A stretch of 64,000 nucleotides of DNA from Paracoccaceae bacterium (GCA_019454225.1 CP075370.1:2346001-2410000); one strand, 5' to 3'; positions 9,427-17,267 are shown, counted from the stretch's first letter. The notes: generated by a model from the sequence alone, not told the origin. Made by a program: numbers and translations.

Positions 9427-11082
9427 ATGACGATTGCATCACGCGGCGCCGCGCGTTTCGCGGCAGGGGTTTCCGCGCTGGCCATTGCCGGTGCCGTCTG
9501 GACGCAGGGGGCCGTTGCGCAATCCGTTCCCGCGCTGACATCGCAGGTCCAGGTTTCGGCGGCGGCGCAGTCGGCGTTCCGCAATGCCCTGGCCGAGGCG
9601 GCGGTGGCGGATGAGGCGGTGGCCGGTTTCTACCGCGACCGCGCCTATGCGCCGTTCTGGACCGGGCCCGAGGACGCGCCGCGCCGCGCCGCGCTGTTGC
9701 AGGCGCTGGCCGGGGCGGGAATGCACGGGCTGCCGGTCGGCCGCTACGACCCTGCCGACCTGATCGCGGCATTCCGCGCCGCCCGCACCGAGGGCGACCG
9801 GGGCCGGCTTGAGGTGCGCATGACGCTGGCGCTGCTGGATTATGCGCGCGACGTTCAGACCGGCGCACTGGTGCCGTCCAAGGTGGCACCGGGCATCGTG
9901 CGCGAGGTCCCGGTGCGCGACCGCCGGGGCAATCTGGACGGCTTTGCCCGCGCCGCCGATCCGCTGGCCTTCCTGACGTCGCTGCCGCCCCGGTCGCAGG
10001 AATATGTCCGGCTGATGAAGGCGCGTTTCATGCTGGAACGCGCGGCGGCCGAAGGATCATGGGGCGCACCGGTCAGCGCCAAGTCGCTGGAACCCGGCGC
10101 CACGGGCGAGGCGCTGATCGCGCTGCGCGACCGTCTGGCGGCGATGGGCTACCTTCCCGGCAATGCCGCCGCGGCCAGCTATGACGACACGATCCGCAAG
10201 GCCGTCAGCGCCTTTCAGGCGGACCACGGGATCGAAGTGAACGGCGTGGCCGGTGCCACGACGCTGGCCGAGATCAACGTCGGGCCGGAACGGCGGCTTG
10301 CGGCCGTCATCGTCGCGATGGAGCGGGAACGCTGGCTGAACATCGAGCGGGGTAAGCGCCACATCTGGGTCAACCTGGCCGATTTCTCGGCCCAGATCGT
10401 CGATGACGGGCGCGTGACCTTCCAGACCCGCGCGGTGGTGGGGGCGCAGAAGATCGACAAGAACACCCCCGAGTTCAGCCACAAGATGACCTACATGGAG
10501 CTGAACCCCGACTGGACGGTGCCCGGGGGCATCATCAAGCGCGACTACCTGCCCAAGCTCAAGGCCAACCCGAACGCCCTGGGGCATCTGCAGCTGATCG
10601 ACCGGCGGGGCCGGGTGGTGCCGCGCGGATCGGTGGACTTCGCCGCCTATTCGGCGTCGAACTTTCCCTTCAACCTGCGGCAGGCGCCGGGGGACGGCAA
10701 TGCGCTTGGCCGGGTCAAGTTCATGTTCCCGAATCCGCACGCGATCTATCTGCATGACACGCCGGAGAAGCATCTTTTCGGCCGTGAGGTGCGCACATAC
10801 TCCTCGGGCTGCGTGCGGCTGAACGATCCGTTCGAATTTGCCTACGAACTGCTGTCGCGGCAGGAGGCCGACCCCCGCACGGCGTTCCACAAGGTGCTGG
10901 ACACACGGCGCCAGGAGCGCATCTTCCTGAAGGAGCCGGTGCCGATCCATCTGGAGTACCGCACCGCCTTCAGCAACCCGCGCGGGCAGATGCAGTACCG
11001 GCGCGACATGTACGGGCGGGACGCGGCGATCTTCCGGGCGCTCGTGCAGGCCGGGGTGGTCACCGCCGCCGCCGACAGCTAA
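9427..11082 (+). CDS. L,D-transpeptidase, YcbB/LdtD type
   Basis: Periplasmic enzyme forming 3-3 peptidoglycan cross-links. From the ATG at 9427 (GAGGTCGGA just upstream) the protein has ~551 residues: a signal peptide ending near GAVAQS, an N-terminal YcbB scaffold domain, a peptidoglycan-binding domain around residues 225-290 (IRKAVSAFQADHGIEVNGVAG), then the YkuD catalytic domain. The active-site motif is complete: IYLHDTP, then SSGCVRLND with nucleophile Cys462. The long form with scaffold and capping regions is characteristic of YcbB, not of the short LdtA-C enzymes. It is divergently paired with a MepK-like endopeptidase of matching specificity. Confidence 0.92.
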   Translation: MTIASRGAARFAAGVSALAIAGAVWTQGAVAQSVPALTSQVQVSAAAQSAFRNALAEAAVADEAVAGFYRDRAYAPFWTGPEDAPRRAALLQALAGAGMHGLPVGRYDPADLIAAFRAARTEGDRGRLEVRMTLALLDYARDVQTGALVPSKVAPGIVREVPVRDRRGNLDGFARAADPLAFLTSLPPRSQEYVRLMKARFMLERAAAEGSWGAPVSAKSLEPGATGEALIALRDRLAAMGYLPGNAAAASYDDTIRKAVSAFQADHGIEVNGVAGATTLAEINVGPERRLAAVIVAMERERWLNIERGKRHIWVNLADFSAQIVDDGRVTFQTRAVVGAQKIDKNTPEFSHKMTYMELNPDWTVPGGIIKRDYLPKLKANPNALGHLQLIDRRGRVVPRGSVDFAAYSASNFPFNLRQAPGDGNALGRVKFMFPNPHAIYLHDTPEKHLFGREVRTYSSGCVRLNDPFEFAYELLSRQEADPRTAFHKVLDTRRQERIFLKEPVPIHLEYRTAFSNPRGQMQYRRDMYGRDAAIFRALVQAGVVTAAADS

Positions 11083-11114
11083 TCCTGCGGGTGAGCGATC
11101 ACCCGGAGGAGGCC

Positions 11115-12206
11115 ATGTCCCACACCATTGCCGAGATCGCCGCCGCCATCGGGGCCGAGGCGGAGGGCGACCTGTCGATCCGCATCGCGCGGGCGGCGGA
11201 GCCGGCCGCCGCGGGGCCCGAAGACCTGGCCCTGGCCATGGACCCGCGCTATGGCGGCGGCATCGCGCAGGGGCGCGCGGTTGCCGCGCTGCTGTGGCCC
11301 GGGGCCGACTGGCGGGGCATGGGGTTGCGGGCGGCAATCTTTGCGCCGCGGTCGCGGCTGGCGCTGTCGGGGCTGACGCGGCTGATGGACGCCGGGCCCG
11401 ACATCGCGCCGGGCCTGCATCCGATGACGGTGATCGCGCCCTCGGCCCGGATCGGCGACGGTGCGGCCATCGGCCCCTTCGTCACCATCGGCGCGGGTGC
11501 CGTGATCGGGCCGCGCGCGCGCATTGCCGCCCATGTCTCGGTGGGCGAGGGCGCGCGGATCGGCGAGGATGCCCTGATCCTGCCGGGCGCGCGGATCGGT
11601 GCGCGGGTGACGATCGGTGACCGGTTCATCTGCCAGCCCGGGGCGGTGATCGGGGCGGACGGATTCTCCTTTGTCACGCCCGAGCGGTCGGGGGTTGAAG
11701 ATGTTCGCGCAAGCCTCGGACAACGCGACGAAATCCGCGAACAAAGCTGGACGCGCATTCACAGCCTGGGTGCGGTGACCATCGGCGACGATGTCGAAGT
11801 GGGGGCGAACGCCTGCATCGACCGCGGCACGATCCGGGATACCGCGATCGGCTCGGGAACCAAGCTCGATAACCTCGTGCATGTCGGGCACAATGTCACG
11901 GTGGGGCGCGATTGCCTGCTGTGCGGACAGGTGGGCATCGCCGGGTCGGCGCGCATCGGCGACCGGGTGGTGCTGGGCGGCCAGTGCGGCGTGAACGACA
12001 ACATCTTTGTCGGCGACGACGTGATCGCGGGCGGGGCGACCAAGATCTTCACCAATGCGCCCGCCGGCCGCGTGCTGCTGGGCTATCCGGCGGTGAAGAT
12101 GGAGACGCATGTCGAGATGCAGAAGGCGCTGCGCCGCCTGCCGCGCCTGGCCGCCGCGGTTGCCGCGCTGAAGAAAGCCGTTCCCATCGCCGACGGGAAC
12201 GATTAG
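11115..12206 (+). CDS. lpxD: UDP-3-O-(3-hydroxyacyl)glucosamine N-acyltransferase LpxD
   Basis: Adds the amide-linked 3-hydroxyacyl chain in lipid A synthesis, taking it from acyl-ACP. The protein has 363 residues: an N-terminal uridine-binding domain, then a left-handed beta-helix of hexapeptide repeats (from about residue 108), with the catalytic-type histidines in LVHVGHN (His256/His259). The ATG at 11115 has GGAGGA at 11105-11110; an upstream GTG at 11091 is less likely. The gene is separate from the bamA-fabZ-lpxA cluster 30 kb away, where lpxD usually lies. It is instead followed directly by an acyl carrier protein and a ketoacyl-ACP synthase. Confidence 0.93.
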   Translation: MSHTIAEIAAAIGAEAEGDLSIRIARAAEPAAAGPEDLALAMDPRYGGGIAQGRAVAALLWPGADWRGMGLRAAIFAPRSRLALSGLTRLMDAGPDIAPGLHPMTVIAPSARIGDGAAIGPFVTIGAGAVIGPRARIAAHVSVGEGARIGEDALILPGARIGARVTIGDRFICQPGAVIGADGFSFVTPERSGVEDVRASLGQRDEIREQSWTRIHSLGAVTIGDDVEVGANACIDRGTIRDTAIGSGTKLDNLVHVGHNVTVGRDCLLCGQVGIAGSARIGDRVVLGGQCGVNDNIFVGDDVIAGGATKIFTNAPAGRVLLGYPAVKMETHVEMQKALRRLPRLAAAVAALKKAVPIADGND

Positions 12207-12238
12207 ACCCGGGGCCGACCGGAAGAAGGGGCGGGCGG

Positions 12239-12508
12239 ATGACCGACAGCGTGCGGGACAGGGTGGTGGCGATCGTCGCCGAACAGGCAGTGCTGGACGT
12301 GGCGGACGTGAAGATGGACGCGACGCTGGAAAGCCTGGGGATCGACAGCCTGGGGCTGGTCGAATCGATCTTCGCCATCGAGGAAGCCTTTGACATCTCG
12401 GTGCCGTTCAACGCCAACGATCCGGCGCAGAGCGAGTTCGACATCTCGTCGGTCGCGGCCATCGTCGCGGCGGTCGAACGGCTGGTCGCCGAACAGAAGG
12501 GCGCCTGA
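12239..12508 (+). CDS. Acyl carrier protein (AcpXL/NodF-like)
   Basis: An 89-residue acidic acyl carrier protein. The phosphopantetheine site is LGIDSLGLVE with Ser37. The stretch FAIEEAFDISVPFN after it resembles the specialised carriers AcpXL and NodF more than the housekeeping AcpP, although no alignment was run. It lies 32 bases after lpxD and 5 bases before a ketoacyl-ACP synthase, with a purine-rich GGAAGAAGGGG upstream as its ribosome site. The arrangement suggests a dedicated carrier supplying an unusual acyl chain, perhaps to lipid A. Which acyl chain it carries is unknown. Confidence 0.9.
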   Translation: MTDSVRDRVVAIVAEQAVLDVADVKMDATLESLGIDSLGLVESIFAIEEAFDISVPFNANDPAQSEFDISSVAAIVAAVERLVAEQKGA

Positions 12509-12513
12509 TTCCG

Positions 12514-13722
12514 ATGCGGCGGGTGGTCATCACGGGGGCCGGGACCATCAACGCACTTGCGCATGACGTTCCGGGCACCTTTGCCGCGTTCCGCGACGGG
12601 CGTTGCGGCATCACACCGCTGGAAATCCGCGACCGCGAGCGTCTGTCGATCCAGATCGGCGGCCAGGTCCACAACTGGAACCCCGAGGCGCATTTCAACC
12701 GCCAGCAGATCGTCCTTTACGACAAGTTCACCCAGTTCACGCTGCTGGCCGCGCGGCAGGCGGTGGAACAGTCGGGGATCGAGTTCGAGGGGTCGCTGGG
12801 GCTTGAGGCCGGGGCGGTGCTGGGCACGGCCGGCGGCGGCGTGAACACCTGGGACGAGAATTACCGGGCGGTCTACGAGGAGGGGAGGAACCGGGTTCAT
12901 CCCTTTGTCGTGCCCAAGCTGATGAACAATGCGGCGGCCAGCCACCTGTCGATGGAATACGGGCTGCGCGGGCCGACCTTCACCGTCGCGACGGCCTGCG
13001 CCAGTTCGAATCACGCGATGGGCCTTGCGTTCCAGATGGTGCGGTCGGGCGCGGCGCGCGCCATGCTGACCGGCGGGTCCGAGGCGATGCTGTGCTTTGG
13101 CGGGATCAAGGCCTGGGAAGGCTTGCGCGTCATGTCCAAGGACGCCTGCCGCCCGTTCAGCGCGAACCGCAACGGGATGGTGCAGGGCGAGGGAGCGGGC
13201 GTCTTCGTGTTCGAGGACTATGACCACGCCCGGGCGCGCGGGGCCGACATCCTGGCCGAGGTGCTGGGTTTCGCCATGTCGTCGGATGCCGCCGACATCG
13301 TGATGCCCTCGGCACAGGGGGCCGAGCGCGCGATCACCGGCGCGCTGCGGGATGCCCGGCTGAACCCCGAGGATGTGGGATACATCAACGCCCATGGCAC
13401 CGGCACCGCCGCCAATGACAAGACGGAATGCGCGGCCGTGGCCCATGCCTTCGGGCACCATGCGGACCGGCTGATGATGTCGTCCACCAAGTCGATGCAT
13501 GGGCACCTGATCGGCGGGACCGGTGCGGTCGAGCTGCTGGCCTGCCTGATGGCGCTGCGCGAAGGGGTGATCGCACCGACCATCGGCTACGAGGAACCCG
13601 ATCCGGAATGCGCGCTTGACGTCGTGCCCAACGTGGCGCGCGAGGCGAAGGTCGATGTGGTGCTGTCGAACGCCTTTGCCTTTGGCGGGCTGAATGCGGT
13701 GATCGCGCTGCGCCGGGTCTGA
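12514..13722 (+). CDS. Beta-ketoacyl-ACP synthase (FabF/NodE-like)
   Basis: Condensing enzyme of 402 residues with the complete Cys-His-His triad: Cys162 in ATACASSNHA, His294 in NAHGTGT and His331 in SMHGHLIGGTG. The thiolase fold runs the whole length and there is no membrane segment. It starts 5 bases after the acyl carrier protein gene, so the two are almost certainly a functional pair, as in nodF-nodE or the acpXL clusters. It may elongate a special acyl chain on that carrier. It is unlikely to be the cell's only FabF, which normally sits with fabD-fabG-acpP. Substrate and chain length cannot be read from the sequence. Confidence 0.9.
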   Translation: MRRVVITGAGTINALAHDVPGTFAAFRDGRCGITPLEIRDRERLSIQIGGQVHNWNPEAHFNRQQIVLYDKFTQFTLLAARQAVEQSGIEFEGSLGLEAGAVLGTAGGGVNTWDENYRAVYEEGRNRVHPFVVPKLMNNAAASHLSMEYGLRGPTFTVATACASSNHAMGLAFQMVRSGAARAMLTGGSEAMLCFGGIKAWEGLRVMSKDACRPFSANRNGMVQGEGAGVFVFEDYDHARARGADILAEVLGFAMSSDAADIVMPSAQGAERAITGALRDARLNPEDVGYINAHGTGTAANDKTECAAVAHAFGHHADRLMMSSTKSMHGHLIGGTGAVELLACLMALREGVIAPTIGYEEPDPECALDVVPNVAREAKVDVVLSNAFAFGGLNAVIALRRV

Positions 13723-13746
13723 CGGTTCCGGACTGCCGGAACGCGA

Positions 13747-13773
13747 ACGGGCCCGCGCGATGCGCGGGCCCGT
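13747..13773. terminator. 12-bp hairpin terminator between convergent genes
   Basis: A perfect 12-bp stem (ACGGGCCCGCGC / GCGCGGGCCCGT) with a 3-base loop lies between the ketoacyl synthase (plus) and the IalB-family gene (minus). It can act on both strands. There is no long T-run, only TCGGTTCAT on the plus side. Confidence 0.7.
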
Positions 13774-13806
13774 CGGTTCATCGGCGGCGGTTCATCGGCG
13801 GCCGGG

Positions 13807-14472
13807 TCAGTTTCCGCCGGGCGCGGCGGCCGGTGCGGGTTCTGCCGTCACGGCCGGCTGTTTCGGGATGTTGCCCGAGACCAGCGCGTCATAGCCGGCG
13901 GTGAAGCCGCGCAGCGACATGGCCACCGTCACCTTCTGTTCGGGGGCAACCACCGGAACGATGGTCACGTTCACCCGGTTGCCGCGCTTCATCGCGTCGA
14001 TTTCGGGCTGGGTGAAGCCGATCCGCGCGATGCAGCCGATCGGGCTGCACCAGGCGAAGGGGTATTTCTTGACCGCGCCGCCATCGACCTGCAGCGAAAG
14101 CTCCTGCGTCAGCAGGGTTTCCAGAGGCACGATCGCGGTGGCGCCCGCGGCGGCCTGCTGGCCGGCGGGCAGGTTCACCATGGTGAACTCCGAGATCGGG
14201 TTGCCTTCGGCATCCTTCAGCAGCTGGTAAAGCTGGCACGGGTCCGATCCGTCCTCGGCGCGCAGGCAGCGGATTTCCCAGTCGCCATGCGTGGCGGCGG
14301 TATAGTTCGATCCGATGCCGTCGGCATTTTCCTCGCGCCCCAGCGACAGGTCGTCGGGGTTCGGAACGGGGTCGGCCGCGGGGGCCGGGGCAGCGGGCGT
14401 TTCCTGCGCCACAGCGGGCACCGCCAGCGCCAGGCCAAGCAGGACGGCAAGGATCGGGGTCGTGCGGGTCAT
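13807..14472 (-). CDS. Invasion-associated locus B (IalB) family protein, exported
   Basis: A 221-residue secreted protein. It has a signal peptide (TPILAVLLGLALAVPAVAQ), an acidic Pro/Ala-rich linker, and an IalB-type domain starting at GDWEIRCLRAEDGSDPC and continuing to PFAWCSPIGCIARIGF. The two Cys pairs suggest disulfides in the periplasm. The tail is Pro/Ala rich. The ATG at 14472 is preceded by CCGGAT; a TTG at 14487 is also in frame. IalB proteins are widespread in alphaproteobacteria and their biochemical role is not established; the name comes from Bartonella and does not imply invasion here. It may be transcribed through the hairpin at 14611-14634. Confidence 0.8.
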   Translation of the reverse strand: MTRTTPILAVLLGLALAVPAVAQETPAAPAPAADPVPNPDDLSLGREENADGIGSNYTAATHGDWEIRCLRAEDGSDPCQLYQLLKDAEGNPISEFTMVNLPAGQQAAAGATAIVPLETLLTQELSLQVDGGAVKKYPFAWCSPIGCIARIGFTQPEIDAMKRGNRVNVTIVPVVAPEQKVTVAMSLRGFTAGYDALVSGNIPKQPAVTAEPAPAAAPGGN

Positions 14473-14599
14473 GTGATCATCCGGCAATCAGGTCGTGTCG
14501 GGTGGCGGCTTAGCACGGTCTTTCGGGGAAGTCAGGGCGAAAACAGCGGCGTGCCGCAGGCTTGAACGGGGCCGGGCAAGGGTCCGCGCAGGGGTGGGC

Positions 14600-14676
14600 C
14601 GCAAAATGAACAAGGGCCGGCAAACCGGCCCTTGCACTGAATTGTTTTTGCTCCCTGTCGGACTGGCCGACTTCAT
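14600..14676 (-). ncRNA. Candidate ~75-nt small RNA or ialB leader
   Basis: Bounded by the promoter at 14711-14683 and the hairpin terminator at 14634-14611. Within it is a short hairpin (GTCGG / CCGAC), then an A-rich single-stranded part (GCAAAAACAA) and the terminator stem. No reading frame of note. It could equally be the 5' leader of ialB with an attenuator. Homology was not tested. Confidence 0.35.
14611..14634 (-). terminator. Hairpin with T-rich tail (terminator or attenuator ahead of ialB)
   Basis: A perfect 10-bp stem (CAAGGGCCGG / CCGGCCCTTG) with a 4-base loop. Read on the minus strand, it is followed at once by TTCATTTTGC. It lies about 45 bases after the -10 box at 14683-14688 and 139 bases before the ialB start. 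It could therefore end a ~75-nt RNA or attenuate ialB. On the plus strand the T-run (GTTTTT) is 8-10 bases away, so that direction is weaker. Confidence 0.6.
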
Positions 14677-14711
14677 GGCGGGAAGGTATGCGGGCGGCAC
14701 TTCGCCGTCAA
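14676..14711 (-). promoter_or_regulatory. Sigma-70-like promoter, minus strand
   Basis: On the minus strand TTGACG (14711-14706) is followed, after exactly 17 bases, by TACCTT (14688-14683); transcription would begin near 14676. It points toward the hairpin at 14611-14634 and the ialB gene. This is by-eye matching to the consensus in a GC-rich genome. Confidence 0.5.
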
Positions 14712-14748
14712 CAGGGAATCCGACGCGCCCGGATCACTTTGCAGGCAG

Positions 14749-14779
14749 GAAAAAAGCCGCGCCTTTTCAGGGGCGCGGC
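14749..14779 (-). terminator. Intrinsic terminator with T6, minus strand
   Basis: On the minus strand an 8-bp perfect stem (GCCGCGCC / GGCGCGGC, 14779-14772 and 14763-14756) is followed directly by TTTTTT (14755-14750). This is the best-formed intrinsic terminator in the window, yet no minus-strand gene lies upstream before the plus-strand ATPase starts at 14911. That implies a short minus-strand transcript, perhaps a small RNA with TTCCTCCCTG near 14790-14800, which is complementary to a ribosome-binding site. Confidence 0.65.
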
Positions 14780-14910
14780 CAGTCGAACAGGGAGGAAGTC
14801 ACATCCGGCGCGCGGCACCTTCGCGGCTGGACATGCCCACTCTGGCAGAACGGGGTTAACGATGTATTGTCAGGGCGCAACGCAGACGGCGACAGGATGG
14901 GGCGGGCGGA

Positions 14911-16458
14911 ATGGGCGAGGAAGCAGGCATCTTCGTGGGCGGCGGGGGCGAGGGCCATGCGGTGCCGCAGACCCTGCTGCTGGGCTATGGCAACCGCCAC
15001 GGTCTGGTGGCCGGGGCCACCGGCACCGGCAAGACCGTGACCCTGCAGGTGCTGGCCGAGGGGTTTTCTGCCGCGGGGGTGCCGGTCTTCTGTTCCGACA
15101 TCAAGGGCGACCTGTCGGGCATCGCGGTCGCCGGAAATCCGCAGGGCAAGCTGCTGGATGCATTCCGCGCGCGGTCGAATACCATCGGCTGGGAACTGCG
15201 GTCGCAGGCATTTCCGGTGATCTTCTGGGACCTGTTCGGCGAACAGGGCCATCCGGTCCGGACCACCGTGGCCGAGATGGGGCCGCTGCTGCTGTCGCGG
15301 CTGCTGGAACTGACCGAGCCGCAGGAGGGCGTGCTGAACGTGGCCTTCCGCCTGGCGGATGACGAGGAGCTGCCGCTTCTGGACATGAAGGACCTGCAGG
15401 CGATGCTGACCTTCATCGCCGAGAATGCGCGCGAGATCTCGGCGCGCTATGGCCTGGTGTCCACCACCTCGGTGGGCGCGATCCAGCGGCGGCTTCTGGT
15501 GCTGGAGAACCAGGGCGGTGCCGGGATGTTCGGCGAGCCGGCCCTGGATCTGGCCGACATGATGCGGATGGCGCCGGACGGGCGGGGCTATGTGTCGGTG
15601 CTGGCGGCCGACAGGCTGATGGGGTCGCCGCGCCTCTACGCCACGTTCCTGCTGTGGCTGCTTTCGGAACTTTTCGAGGAATTGCCGGAAGTTGGAGACC
15701 CCGAGAAGCCGCGGCTGGTGTTCTTTTTCGACGAGGCGCATCTGCTGTTCGATGGTGCGCCGAAGGGGCTGGTGGACCGGGTCGAACAGGTGGCCCGGCT
15801 GATCCGGTCGAAGGGCGTGGGCGTGTATTTCGTGACGCAGCGGCCCGCCGACGTGCCCGAGACGATCCTGGCGCAACTGGGCAATCGGGTTCAGCACGCG
15901 CTGCGGGCCTTTACCGCGCGCGACCAGACCGACCTGCGCAAGGCGGCGCAGACCTATCGGGCGAACCCGCGCTTTTCCACCGAGGCGGCGATCCGCGAGG
16001 TGGGCACGGGCGAGGCGGTGACATCCTTCCTGGAACGCAAGGGGATACCCGGCATGGTCGAGCGCACGCTGGTGCGGCCGCCGATGTCGCAACTGGGGCC
16101 GATTGATCCGGCAGCGCGCGGGCAGGTGATTGCCGCAAGCCCGTTGCGGGGCAAGTACGACACGGTGCTGGACCGCGATTCGGCCTGGGAACGGCTGCGG
16201 GCGCGGGCCGAGGCGGCAGCGCGCGAGGCGGCCGAAGCCGAGGCGCGCGAGGCGGCGGACAAGGAGGCCGAGCGCGAGTTCCGCAATGCCCGGCGCTATG
16301 ATCCCAAGATGCCCCGCGCCACCAAGACCAGCAGCCGCAGCCGGTCGTCCGACAGCGTGGGCGAAGCCTTTGCGAAAAGTTTCGCACGGTCGCTGGGCAG
16401 CCGGTCGGGGCAGGCGGTGATGCGGGGGGTGCTGGGCACGCTGTTCCGCAAGCGCTGA
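14911..16458 (+). CDS. HerA-like P-loop ATPase (DUF853, YjgR family)
   Basis: A 515-residue cytosolic ATPase. Walker A is GATGTGKT near residue 35 and Walker B is VFFFDEAHLLF near residue 270; the FTARDQTDLRKAAQTY and PPMSQLGPI segments are typical of the YjgR/DUF853 family within the HerA/FtsK superfamily. The C-terminal part (about residues 430-490) is a highly charged Ala/Glu/Arg region, probably a coiled coil, then a Ser/Arg-rich stretch. A GGCGGA lies just before the ATG. No NurA-type nuclease is adjacent, so a HerA-NurA repair role is not supported by context. Function in the cell is unknown. Confidence 0.85.
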   Translation: MGEEAGIFVGGGGEGHAVPQTLLLGYGNRHGLVAGATGTGKTVTLQVLAEGFSAAGVPVFCSDIKGDLSGIAVAGNPQGKLLDAFRARSNTIGWELRSQAFPVIFWDLFGEQGHPVRTTVAEMGPLLLSRLLELTEPQEGVLNVAFRLADDEELPLLDMKDLQAMLTFIAENAREISARYGLVSTTSVGAIQRRLLVLENQGGAGMFGEPALDLADMMRMAPDGRGYVSVLAADRLMGSPRLYATFLLWLLSELFEELPEVGDPEKPRLVFFFDEAHLLFDGAPKGLVDRVEQVARLIRSKGVGVYFVTQRPADVPETILAQLGNRVQHALRAFTARDQTDLRKAAQTYRANPRFSTEAAIREVGTGEAVTSFLERKGIPGMVERTLVRPPMSQLGPIDPAARGQVIAASPLRGKYDTVLDRDSAWERLRARAEAAAREAAEAEAREAADKEAEREFRNARRYDPKMPRATKTSSRSRSSDSVGEAFAKSFARSLGSRSGQAVMRGVLGTLFRKR

Positions 16459-16619
16459 GCTTTGCCGGGCAACCGGCTGAGGACGCTGGATTAATCGGGG
16501 ATGGGGCGGAGCCGGCGGCGGCCGTTTTCCGTCTGGTTCGCGTATGGCGGGCGTATGGCATCCGTCCCGACAGCGCGTTCGCAGCACCCCGCTGACCTGC
16601 AACGGGCGATTCGGCCGCG

Positions 16620-17051
16620 TCAGACCGCGCGGTCGATCTTGCTGGACAGGTGGATCAGGCTTTCCGAGGATTTCACCCCGGTCAGGGCGCCGATCTGGTC
16701 GAGCACCTGATCCAGAACCTGCGTGTTCGGCGCGGCGATCTGGAGCAGCAGGTCGAAGCGGCCCGAGGTGGTGTGGCAGCGCTCGACCTCGGCAATCGAC
16801 TTGAGCCGCGTCAGGATCGCGGCCTGCGCGCGCGGTTCGATCATCACCAGCACGGTGGCGCGCAGCCGGCCCTGGCGGGCGGCCTCGCCCAGCCGCACGG
16901 TGTAGCCCGCGATCACGCCGGTGGTTTCCAGCCGTTCCAGCCGGGCCTGGATGGTGGAGCGCGCGACCTTCAGCCGCCGCGCCAGGACGGCCACCGAGAT
17001 GCGGGCGTCAGCCCCCAGCAGGGCCAGAATGCTGCGATCGAGGTCGTCCAT
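16620..17051 (-). CDS. Lrp/AsnC family transcriptional regulator
   Basis: A 143-residue regulator with an N-terminal winged helix-turn-helix (MDDLDRSILALLGADARIS, recognition helix around VARSTIQARLERLE) and a C-terminal RAM/ligand domain (ATVLVMIEPRA to the end). Such proteins form octamers and respond to amino acids. It is divergent from an ornithine/lysine-type decarboxylase with 216 bases between the two starts, and a 17-bp palindrome lies 18 bases from its own ATG. Control of the decarboxylase and of itself is a reasonable inference. Confidence 0.9.
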   Translation of the reverse strand: MDDLDRSILALLGADARISVAVLARRLKVARSTIQARLERLETTGVIAGYTVRLGEAARQGRLRATVLVMIEPRAQAAILTRLKSIAEVERCHTTSGRFDLLLQIAAPNTQVLDQVLDQIGALTGVKSSESLIHLSSKIDRAV

Positions 17052-17068
17052 ACAGATTGCCTTGCCGT

Positions 17069-17085
17069 TTCGTCATTTTGACGAA
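17069..17085. promoter_or_regulatory. 17-bp palindrome, candidate Lrp-family operator
   Basis: TTCGTCA-TTT-TGACGAA: perfect 7-bp arms around a 3-base centre, in the divergent region between the Lrp/AsnC gene and the decarboxylase. The length and symmetry fit operators of AsnC-family regulators. It also contains TTGACG, a -35-like hexamer for the plus strand. No binding evidence can be seen. Confidence 0.6.
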
Positions 17086-17267
17086 CGAATATCACATTTC
17101 TGTCGTTTCGCACGGTGAAATTGTGCCCCATATGCGGCATCCTCGTTTTCAGGAAAAAGGGCGGCTCATACGCACCTTGCCTGGTTCATGAAACCGCGCA
17201 GGTGCGCCCCCGGCAACGAACCCGGGCGGGCAATGCGTTCTGTTGGCCACAAGAAAGGGCAGCGCCG

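Larger units (their letters stand above)
14473..14910. other. 438-bp gap with candidate small-RNA signals
   Basis: No convincing protein gene lies between the IalB-family gene and the HerA-like ATPase; the frames open here have poor starts and composition. On the minus strand there are two terminator-like hairpins (14756-14779 with a T6 run, and 14611-14634) and a sigma-70-like promoter between them. These are listed separately. Confidence 0.5.

Noticed and set aside
13777-13805. Short direct repeat TTCATCGGCGG (twice)
   Set aside because: Two adjacent copies of an 11-base GC-rich unit between convergent genes; too little to call a repeat family or attachment site.
14488-14700. 70-residue minus-strand frame upstream of ialB
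   Set aside because: No ribosome site, Arg/Pro/Ser-rich composition, and it overlaps the hairpin and promoter better read as RNA signals.
14911-16458. HerA-NurA DNA repair or anti-phage defence ATPase
   Set aside because: It has the HerA-like fold, but no nuclease, SIR2 or DUF4297-type partner is adjacent; it fits the stand-alone YjgR/DUF853 family.
14767-16602. 611-residue minus-strand frame over the HerA-like ATPase
   Set aside because: The plus-strand frame carries Walker A and B motifs; the minus frame has none and looks like an antisense shadow.
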